64,000 bases of DNA from Pachyseris speciosa (Eukaryota > Cnidaria > Anthozoa > Scleractinia > Pachyseridae), in assembly GCA_016490735.1 (NCBI GenBank), contig JAEMWC010000196.1, forward strand, positions 65,001-129,000, in the 5' to 3' direction. Positions 36,801 through 48,300 of this stretch are shown piece by piece. Position numbers and translations under genes: made by a program. A model generated the notes under the pieces. The model saw nothing but the letters and a program-made list of their open reading frames with translations, was not told the origin of the DNA and made no database searches. Numbering within the stretch: the first letter of the stretch is position 1; every line of letters starts with the position of its first letter.

Positions 36801-39800
36801 GTTGTGATTGTCCTATGATGCTAGTTATTTTCAATATCGAAGAAAAAAGTCTAATAAATAATTGAAGTCAAGGAAACGACTGGTATATCTATGAAATTGT
36901 TCACGGTAGGCACTACAAACAAATATCCTACCCAAATCTTTGAACCTCAGACATAACGAAACCATACGATCCACCAAGAATGTTATTCACCTGCAGGTAA
37001 AGGATCAAAGTAAAAACAACGGAACGTTATAAAATTGATAAGGTCTTCAGGCACATGTTCATCCTTAAGTGATTACTGTAGTTTTCAGTGTAGCGAAATT
37101 ACTGGAAAGTTGAAATCCAACTGATGATTACCGTGGAGACGACAACCTGATAGAACCACAAACGAAAAAAAAATGGAGGAGGAAGTTAAAGGGGCAGTAT
37201 CATGGATTGTTGGTAAACCGTCGACCCGACGTTTTCAAGTCCTCCCCTTGCATTTTAGATGAACTTCGTAATAACTTAGTGTTGGTCACTTTTGGTGTAC
37301 AATTTACTCGATTTTATCACACTGGGGATCCAGCAGCAATTCATGAATGAAACGTGACTGAAAATTGATTAAGCAAATTTATGGTCAAAATATCAGGGAT
37401 AATTCCCATGATACTGCCCGTTTAAAAGTTCATAACTTGACCTTTGTTCAAGGTTATTATGAAAATTACTTCTTTTCTAAGCTGTCCCGCCACTACAATT
37501 CAGAACTGAAGTTTTTTTCAAGAAATCAATTAACTTCAGAGTTGCTTTGTTAATGAAAGACCCTATCATTGATACCTCATCCGTTACATTCGTCTTCATT
37601 GTCTGGAACTGTCGGAAGTCGAGTTGAGAAGATCCAAGGTTAAGAGCTGGTTTGCAATTATAAGCCACATGTTAAAGTGGTACACTGAAAGAAGAACATT
37701 GCAATGGCAATGAAATTAAAGGAAATCTGTTTTCTTTTCCAGGATCGCGAAATTTTATAAAACACAAGCTTTCGATTCCGTCGCGAAATCCTTATCAAGT
37801 GATGGAGTTTTAAGTTTTACTACGTGATTTTAAATTGTTAAAAATAACACATGACAAAGTGTTCCGGTAGGTCAACGGGAGCTCGCATCCGCTGCCTCTA
37901 TTCAATAGTAGTTTGCGTTCCTTTTTAGCCCTCTTTTTTGTTTGTTTGTGTGTGTTTTTTTTTTTTTTTACAGCTTTTCAGCTTTCAACGGTGTGGTCGT
38001 AAGTTCTGTTTTGGATTTCGACATCCTCCAAGCTTTCCTTTTGTCAGCAGTTGTATAGTGAGATTTGCTAGCAGGCCACTCAAGTAATTCGTACCTGTAT
38101 AGTAATTCGCGCCTACAGAAAAAGCTAGTGTACGAAAATTTGATCAAGTTGCAACTCACATTTGGCGCCGTACACCTCCACTCTGAGACAGTTCCAATTG
38201 TGTCGAGCAGTTGGATGAAAGCGAATGTAGCGAGCTTGCACTGATATTGTCAAATAATGGTTGTCAATAGTAGTATTGTCACCTTTCCGCTGAAACACCT
38301 TTAAGGATGTAAATACAAGAGTCATGATACAAAGAGTGTAATAGAACTGCTCAACCTTTTTTGTTTGATTTATACTTAAAATCGGTCAAATTAACTATGC
38401 ATTAACTCTTATTACCGCGATAATTTTCCGGAGAATACATAATTGGAATACGCTATCCAGCGATCAAGACGAATTATCGCTTGGCTAGTGATTTAATATT
38501 GCTGCGTTTTCAAGGGCCTTCTTCCACTCACATTCATCTTATACAACCATCGAATTTGGAAAAGTACAGTCAATGTTATTAGAACTGACTATAGAGCTGT
38601 AGAGAGGCTTTTAATTGAGTGTTGGAAGTAATTCTCGTTTGCTTTGGTATTGCTTTACTTCGTTCTGTTATTGGCTGAGAAAACTCGGGCCACTTTTCTC
38701 AACCAAAAGCAACCGTGTTTTGCCCGCACGCATTTCCCCCGCTTACATGTAATTGCTTTGAATTCTGATTTGCTCATCGCGGCCTACTGCTTCCGTTGTG
38801 ATCGGTCAGTTTTGGTTTTACGACACTCAACTAAAACCTGCTCTAATTATATGCGTGAGCTGGATAGTGAGAATTTAATTGCTGCCGTTAACTATCACTT
38901 CAAATGAATTTCTTACCAAATCCGATCCATCGCTGTTCTTGTAAGTAGTCCACGTCTTTCCATCCGTTGAAAAAGAAAGTTTGAACGCTGTCGACCAATC
39001 ATTACCATTGATGTCCCCCTGAGTATCAACGCGGCAAACCGTAAACATGTCTCCAAAGTAAACCTGGAGCCAGTCGTCGTTGCTATCATTCGTCAGCGAG
39101 CACCAGGCATTACCCCTGCTTCCACCCAGCCGACCAAACCAAGGCTGGTAATGATCCGCTGCATATGTGGAGCTCGCGGTCATGTGACTATCAGGGACCA
39201 CATCTGTGTTTGATACTCCGATAGTTTGTGTGGCGCAAGCAGAAAAACTGCCTGAAAGCATGTGTTTAAAAGGTTATGAATACAAAGTACATCGAAACTT
39301 AAACGCTAGTGGTATAGATATCGCTAAACCTTAAAAGTTAAACTCGTAGCGACACAATTAGCCTCCTAAGCAAACGTTCTTTGGGGAGGAACCGGTTGCG
39401 AGCCCAAAGAGCGTCTGCGTAGGAGGCTACAATACAACGCTCCTGAGGCAAAATTGCCTTCGTGGTAACCAGTGACTTGTTTGGACTCACACGTATATGA
39501 TTTTCTGTAATAAGGTTGATTGTTTTGTTTCTAGCTCAATACTTCAGTTACAAACTGCAGTAACGCAGGTTTATGCGAGCGAAACTATCTGAGGTTTTAA
39601 ATGAAATAAATGCTCATAATTTATTTCTCGTTGCCGTGTTTCAATATTTTCGCCAGCTCATTCACTCGCGGTTATATAACCAGCTCCTAAGTTTTCTTTT
39701 CACCTTATCATGGCTGTACACACTAGCATACCCAAAAAGAAAACGTACCTTTCATCTCCGCCAGTATTTCACTGTTGTTTAAAGCCTTCTTAAAGACCTT

Positions 39801-42224
39801 GATCTTTCTGAACATACCATGAAGTCCCCTGCCTCCTATCTTGTAATAACTGTTGGAGTTGTTTCTCAGTACATAGCTTAACTTGCCGTCCTTAGCCACT
39901 TTACTTTGTTTCCTAGTGCCATTGAAAAATATTTCGGCAAGTCTCGAATCTTGATCCCACGTGACCGTCAGGTGTACCCAGGCGTTAATGGGAATGGGAC
40001 TAGAAAACAAGAAAGATAATAGCAAAGTCAAAGTTCCCATTTATTTCGAGTAGACTGCCTTTTGTTCCCTCTTTTGAATGTAAGGATGGCAAAAATTTAA
40101 TAATGCTTTGTTGGTTACTCGAATTTTATGGAACAAAAGTATTATAATTTGTTGTAGCAAGTTGCAAGTTAATATAAGGGAGCAGGCAGCTTGAAGATAA
40201 ACAACGTGTAAGACCCATTTCTGGAAGCCAGAAGCATGTCAGTCCAGCCAATTTATGGCGTAATGGAGAACGGGAACACTTAGAATAAGTTCGAAAGTGA
40301 TTGAAAGGCTGCCTCTTTATTTAAGCAATATACCACAAGTTTCTATGGTTTATAGGCTGATAAACCAAGCGTGATGTTAGAACACTCGAAGAATTCGTAA
40401 ATCACGAGCCGCGTCGAGTGTTCTTCCAACATCCCAAGTGGGTTATCATGCCTATAAACCATAGAAACTTGTGGTATATTGCTTTTACATAATAATTCAG
40501 AAGACGCGCGAAATTTCCATGAGTTTATTGGAACCATAAACCATAGCTGATTGACCAATCAGAGCGCGCGCATTGATTTGGTTATTATATAAATTCATAT
40601 ATTGCATAGCTCAATTACAGTATTTGTAAATTCGAATCGATGTCAAGTTTGAGTTATGAGGCAAACATTTCTTTGGCTTTTCTGTCGAGAATTGTATCGT
40701 TTCCCAGATAACTAGGCTGTTGGTTTATGTCAGTCTAAAATAATGCACTAATCCTGGAAAGTATAGCCAAGACAACACCAATTAGCGATGGCTGTTCTTT
40801 TAAACGTTACATCTCCCTTTGGTTACATTCGATGATCACACAGAATTTGGTTGGTTAATTATTTCTGGTGCCGGATTAAAAAAGAGATCAGCAGCAACGT
40901 GTTACATAATTATAATTGTCCTCTCCATTCAATGAAGAGGACAATAGAACAATGCTGCTTACACAAAAAATCAATGCTAGGGAGTAGGGCAAATGAAACA
41001 GGTAGTTCTCGGGGTGTGCTATTTTAAACTTAAACTAAGTTGTCAATTTTCTATCAGACGGAGGCTACTAGTACCAGAAAAGGCGAGTGGGGTGGATGAA
41101 ACAACTTTGGTCCGCTCAGATATTCACGTTTCCCGGTTGAGTTACTGGAGGGCTTAAGCAATGAGGACGGCGACGGCAACGAATGCGCCATTTCAAAAAA
41201 GATAACCTCTCGTTTTTGCAACTCTTTCGCGGTTATTCCCATTTATGCAACTTGGAAAATGCTGGCGAACTGTTCAGGGACTAAATTACTATAAACGGCG
41301 CTAAGGTAAGGAAAGGCCCATTGAACCTACTGTTTTGTGGCGTTCTCGTTGGCGTTGCCGTCCTCGTTGCTAACTGAGCTCCCTAATATGAATAGCGGAA
41401 AAGCTGGAAAACGGTATCCACTTACTGGTAGTCAACAAGAATAAGATCTTGCCCTAGCTGGTTTACGAGCTTGAACCACACACTCCTGATGCTCTCATTA
41501 AACCAAATAGCAAATTGTTTTAGGTTCGTCCAGTCAGAGTAGATCGCGCTTGAGACTCCGGGCTCTAAAAGTTTCACCCAACATGTGATCGAAAACGTGG
41601 GGAATTGGTAAATGCTGACAGATGGTGCATCTGCGTACGATCCGTTTCCATCTAAGTATAGAGCTGGCAGGCCGTCTACGAATCTGTAGGACGCATTTCC
41701 TCTCAAACTGAATTAAATACAAAATGTAATAGTTAACATTGGCTGACATAAAAGACACCTAATTGAAGAAACGTCGTTGGAAAAAAAGGTAATAAACATA
41801 AACGAAACGACCATATGGAATTATGGTAGGGCTAACATAGTGCACATTAATATTTCAAAATTTTCCTCGTCGCACTGGGGCCAGTTTCTGGGTGAGAGTA
41901 ATCGGGAAAAAAGGATGCAAACTATCCACGCTTTTTTGAAAGTAACCAAGTTGGCTAACAAATTGCAGTAGTGGAAGTAGTTTACAACTTTTTCATCTGT
42001 TACATGCATAAAAAATGCAGCCATGTGGGCCATAAACGCAAGGCTTCTGCGGTCTGTTTTGGGCATGCTGATCTTCAGTGTAAGTAAACAGCTTTTAGAA
42101 TGTAAATAAGTAAATGGTTCAGAAATTTCCCAGAGAATCATGGGCTCGTACGTATCTTTGGTGGATTAGACTCTTCTTAACCCCACACCAGCTGGGAGCT
42201 GGTCAAACAAATCTGTGAGCGATG

Positions 42225-42272
<48 letters not shown>

Positions 42273-42337
42273 GCTTAGTGCTTATCTTTTCATATGAAAA
42301 TTCATATATGCAAATTAAACTCATTTTCATACGAATG

Positions 42338-42368
<31 letters not shown>

Positions 42369-45300
42369 TAGGCCTCGCTTTGAAAAAGAGGCTAAGGTAA
42401 TTCGAAAATGGCCTATTGACTACGAAGACATGAAAATCATATAAGCTTTATAACCAACTAAAACTTCAGGTTAGTGTTTTTAAAAAGAACTATACGCATC
42501 ATTTTAAAGTGTGCCTCTATAGAGGAGAAGCAAGAAAACGATCTATCTTTCCGTCAATCAATCTATATCCATTCTTTGAATGGCATTAATTTCATAGACA
42601 TGTCATCGTATGGAGCGGTGACACTCAACAAACCCTGGACCTTACAGGGAGAGGTCAAGTTTTATGCAATAGGTACATAAAACATGGGCAAGAGTATTTC
42701 ATTGAATATCCAAGCACCGAGAGTCGGGTTGAAAAATGAGGGACAGCCGATGTTTTTTAACCGAACTCAAACTGTTTGTTCAAACATTCTGGTGTTTCTT
42801 ATTCCAGTGTTTGATATAGTTTTTTTTTATTTCCTTTGTTTTATCTTCATAAATTGTCAATGTGTGTGAGAATAGCGTTTAAAAATATTAATACTTCACA
42901 GCACTGTGATGTTCGCTTACATTACGTCTTTCTCGGACCCGTCGAGAAGCCAGCCAGCAACACCGTTATCTGCAGAATCTGCAACAAACAATAAAAAACT
43001 ATTCAAACAAGAGGCTTCAAGTAGCCTATACTCGGGCGTTTATGTGTAGCGCCTTGCCTCAATCGGGTAACAAACGCACTAGGAAGCAAACATCTTGGGT
43101 TCGCATCTCTCGGCAGGAACTCAGTTTAATAAAATTTAATTTAAAAGATCAGCATAAGTAGTAGGCGAGAACAAATTTGCATTACACAATGTGACCCGAA
43201 ACGAAAAACGGAGGCAAAACCTTAACTTATGCGCTCGCTGCGCATGAGTAAAAGGTGCTATAACTTCGTTACATAAACACATGATTCGGTTAACCTGAAG
43301 TTATTATTTAAAATTATACTGTTTGCACACAGAGGGAAAAAAAAAATTCAGGGAAATATAATGTTTCCGAGGACCCTTTTCTCTTTTCTCATCTTCTTTT
43401 TTTTCTCGTCAGTCAAAACTTGACTCCTGTTCAAACTTTCAGGACAAACGTTTTCTATCACAAGAAAGAGCTGCTCAGTGGCTAAAACACTAGCAAGCAT
43501 CAAAGCACAAATTGAGAATGAAAGGTAACGGGATCTTTCGATCGAACGCAAAAAATCGAAACCCCGTGCTGAATTTTGAATTGGGTACATGCCCCAAGTC
43601 GAATATGGCAGAAATGGTTACATCATTAATATGTTACAGCGGTTTCCCATTGGGCAACGAAAGTAAACTGCGTTTGCTTTGGTTTTGAATTGCTTTACTC
43701 TGTGGCTTGGAAACAAAACTCGCGCCGCTTTTCCCACCAGTGAGAAGCATTTTCATTTTCTCGCGCTTTGCTTCGGCCGCATGCAATTGCTTCGTATTCT
43801 GATTGGCTCATTGCGCTGTTTGTGTTCATTGTGATTGGCCAGGGAAATTGATTTGATTTTGGTTTTTACGACACTATCTACTCGACCAATTAACATTCCT
43901 TTTATTCTGGATTTAGGCGTAGTTCTATCCTGTAGGACCGAATGGAGATATTGGTGTCCGTGGATTGTAGAAAGACGGTTGTGAATATCCATTTGGTGCC
44001 GCATTGCGTTGATAAACACATATCTTGAAATAAAAAATGATTTTGAACGATTGGTTATCGTCAAAAAGGCTACACTTTCACCTAAATAAAAAATTGCAAA
44101 CCGCTAACGACTTTATGATCAATTTCTTGTTATGAACGACAAGACGCCGGAGTATATGCAACAAATACAATGAAAATGTAGCTACCTGGCTACCAAGAGA
44201 GTTTCGCTTCGGAAATATAAAAACTATGGTCCTTGCAAGTCCTTGTGTATCCTTTCGCTCTTGTCTTTTCTCTCTTTTTGTGATTTGGAGGCTGATTAAT
44301 TGGAATAATTAAAGTTTTACTGCGAGCACTGCATGTTGTAATTGTGGTTAAACTGTTAAAATTTTTATGAACCCAGTTTTCAAAACATCGCCTACATAGA
44401 AAACAAAATGACCATTTGAAAAATGTTTTCATACGGTTCATTTATACCCTTTTGGCAAGCGGTGCCACCGCATAGCTATACAGACGCTTCTGATTCTTGC
44501 AACAAGTATTGATCGCACTATCCGCTAATTAAAAAGCAGGTCTTAACTCAAAGGAAAAAGGAACTGGGTCGCATACACCTTTTAGTATTTTCCAAAGTTT
44601 GTTAATCGAAATATAAACCACGACTAGCATCAGCTAAAACATCAGCTCCTTATGATGTAATTATTTTCCTACTAAGTGCGTGCGATCGAGAGGCATAACA
44701 CAACGTTTCAACCGCTCGGCTTGACTTTTAAGACACCTTTAATATTTCAGTTGCGCAATGGCAAATGACCAAACTTCTAAAACGTTTTCGGTGCAACTTT
44801 CAATAATGGTACAGACTCTACGGTTTCATTTCACTTAGACTGGTTGCTTTTGGAAACTTTTTTTAAAATTATGTTTGGCTCCTCCGCAAGTCACTGTATT
44901 TTGTTCGGCGTTTATTGTTCGTTTTCCTACTATGTTAAATCTCAACTGACAGAGACATATAGAGTGCGATATAATAGATCAGGGGCGAATGCCCAAAATT
45001 TCTATATTTTTCTGTGCAGAAGTCAACGGCATGGGCTCTGGGATTCAGATGCGTATATCTCCATCACTATTTTTTTCGGCCTTCAGAGAAAATGAGCGGA
45101 AGCCTTCGCATTACGTAACGCATATTATCCCGACCCTTCGTGATTGAAAATTACTCTTCAACGGCGCAGGCGGCTTTATTTTTGTGACTCCTCATTTTTT
45201 TTCTTAACAATCCACAACAAGAGAGGAAAAGATATCTTTATCCTTTTTTGTCCACAATTATGGATGCGTGAAATTAAGCCCCCTCAACCACCTCCCTGAA

Positions 45301-48300
45301 AAGATTTTTGAGAATGTAAATATTCTAAATATTTCATAGCTGCTAAAAGTGTTACAATTGTCGTTATTCACCGCTAAAAGGAGACAAAAGAAAGGAAAAT
45401 TCCTTCTTGGCAAACAAACGACGATGACAAATGTTCATATTTACACAGAAAGAATAGCCATATTGCACGAATTACACAGATATCAGGTTATAAATACCAT
45501 TTCGTGATATATTCGTGCAATACAGAGTTTGACATATACACTAAACGGTGAACTATATATTTCACGCTCTAAAAGAACGTGTTCATTTGATCCTTGAATG
45601 AGAAACGTGAAATCATTCCAGTCACGTTTTAAGGTTTTTCTTTACCATTCCGCGCAAGAGAACAAACGAATATTAAAGGCAACTATAAAAGTTCACCGTT
45701 GACGGAAATTACAAAAGGTCAAGGTTTTCATGCTCTTTATATTCAAAATTTATAACAATAATTTATTTACTTGTATCCTCAAATTTTAAAATGAATTGTA
45801 TTATTTGCGACACCTGTATTAAATGCTACTACGAGGACATAAAGAGAAGAAATATTAAGATAGTGCCAAGTAGCTTAAAGGAAACCATGGGGCTTAAAAA
45901 TGTTACACTTCCTCGATTTAAACGTACAGATATATACAACTAGAATAAATTAACATTACACATGTTTATAAATGCTGCAATCCGTTTAGCTGGAATAAGA
46001 GGAAGAAATGCATGCTCACGTCTCCAGTTTTTTTCTCTGCTATTAAGCTCGGGAGAACAAAACATGTTTGCTAAAACCAACGTTTCTAGTCTGTATTGCC
46101 TGAAATACAGGCTGTTATGGAGGAGAAACACAAATGTCCCACCGTCGGGGCAAACTGGATACGTATTCTATTTCCTTTCCTTCAGACTCTTAATTGAAAG
46201 GGTTTTGAGGGTCATCCCAAAACGTAACAACCTGAAAATGTGAATTACCCTTGTGAAACGCTAGAACTAGAACTTTTCAAAATCAATGTTAACTTTTCAA
46301 AATCAATGTTAACTCGGCGAGTTAAAACTTGAGGGATCGCCATTGTACAGTTTTCTCCTCTAGATTGTTGATAAAATCATTTTTAAGAGCCAATGTCAGA
46401 ATATAGCGAGAATCTCGAATCAGTTTCGAAAAATCGAATTTTGGCTAACACCACCCAAACAACCCTTTAGGGGAATTATTTCAAGAAATGCTATTAAAAA
46501 ATCCCAAAGCACTTTACATTTGGAGAATTTTGGAAAAGTTCGAAAATTCGCAAAAAATACAATTTTTATTCATGAAACTGGTCTGAATTTCAAACAATTT
46601 CAAAGAAATAGTACCGGCGCGCAAAAGCTCCTATTGACGTCATCTTCCTCACATAATTAGAAGACTTCCAAAGTTTCAAGATTGTGTAAAAGGTTTGAGC
46701 AAAGTTACGTTATAGTATAGTTTTTATCCTTCGTTGTTTACCCTATCTTTGTATGTTGTTTTGAATGTCAAAATATCGCTCAACTTTAGCCGCCCAAAAT
46801 CGGTCCTGCTATAATTCAAATTAAAAAAGCAGTCATACTACATAAAAGAACGGTCATTTTATTCTTAAGAACTGAAGTTTCAGCTCTGCAAATTTAAACG
46901 CTGGCGTATACTAACATTTTAACCGGAGGGCTTTGGACCCTGCGCGCGTCAGAACGTGGAATGTAAACAAAGCGAAACAAATTTAATTAAAGCGAGGAAA
47001 GTCGCACGGAAATTATTTACATCTCATAGAATCACCTGGCATTGACAAAAATTATATCAAAATAAGCCTTTCTCTTTGAAAAGCTAATAAAACGAAGTTT
47101 TCTGTTGAATATTCTGAAACAATCTGGAAAAACAGCCGAAAGTTAACGCTCACGAAGTCGGGGACGTCGCGTGGTAATTGTTATTCTCCGAACTGTCCGT
47201 TTTGCCCAGCATCACTTCAAACTATGAAGCATCTTTTTATCAACTGTGTGCAAGCGTTCACCTTTTGGTCCGAATTTCAAAATTGGATTTTTCAATCACG
47301 CAACATTGAGATTCGTCTTTCTACCAAGGACATTATATGTTGACTTACTCGCCAATTAAACCCTCATTCTTTGGCCCTTAACCATCTTATAATACTAGGA
47401 AAATATTTTTTGCACGTTAACGCACTAAATGACAAAAAATCCTTTTTATTCTTATTAAAAGATTAGTACAGGACAAAATTGAATTAGGAAAGTATATTGC
47501 AGTCACCTTTCTTCAAGAAATGGCAGAATTTTGCTACCTCCGTTCATGTTTGTGGAGTACTATGTCTAAATAAGCGTCACATATCTTGTCCTTTGTAAAT
47601 TTCGAAATCTTTGTAAATTGATGTATGTATTAGTGGTTTAAGTTAGAGTTCTCTCAAAAGCCTGATTTGAAACGGTTTGCTAAATGTTAAGCCCAACCTA
47701 AACTGAAGGCCTCTGAAAACGCCATCCAACATTTTTGGTCAACAACATCAACATTGGTAGGCCCACCAGATTGTTGGGAATTGTTGAGACTCTGACTGCC
47801 AACACCACGATGTCAAAATGTCGTCGCCCAATAGGGAGCACGGGCTTTGCCTCAACAGTAGCGAGTCCACATGCGGAATTCAATAGCTGCGATGATCATT
47901 CACACATTTAAAATTTACTAGCTATCGTCGATGTACATCCAAAAGAAACAAAATATTCAGAAACGAAGTCAAACTTATGAAGTTACTTCTGCACAACGTG
48001 AAAAGTGTTCTGGCACTTCCTCGGTTTCAAAGGGCGCTCGGAATGTAATGGGTTTGTTCTTCGTTATCACCGTTAAACGACGTCTGATACTTGCCTTCAG
48101 TTTGGTCGCATAGGATTTGGATAAGCAAGATCGTGGCAGCCAGAAACTTTGAAGGAAATCGAACAGGGAGGACAGAAGTTTAAGGGTTTCAATCAGGGCG
48201 AATGAATCCGAATCAATAACCCGGTTTCAAGAAAAAATGTCATGTCTACCGACATGTTGATTAATATATATTGTCCAAAAAATGTATTCTCACCTTGGCA

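Larger units (their letters stand above)
42979..48293. other. First intron of the giant gene: repeats only
   Basis: 5.3 kb between the signal-peptide exon and LamG exon 2. A stretch at 43675-43890 resembles the A-to-B intron of the modules (CTCGCGC..., GATTGGCTCATTGCG, GGTTTTTACGACACT), so that segment is a dispersed repeat. Also present are the first copy of the 690-bp repeat and a LINE remnant (own entries). No further exon is convincing; short ORFs at 44190, 45940 and 45962 show no family resemblance. Confidence 0.5.

Noticed and set aside
45962..46243. 93-codon plus-strand ORF as a possible exon
   Set aside because: No domain similarity, no convincing splice sites in frame, and an overlapping minus-strand ORF of similar quality.
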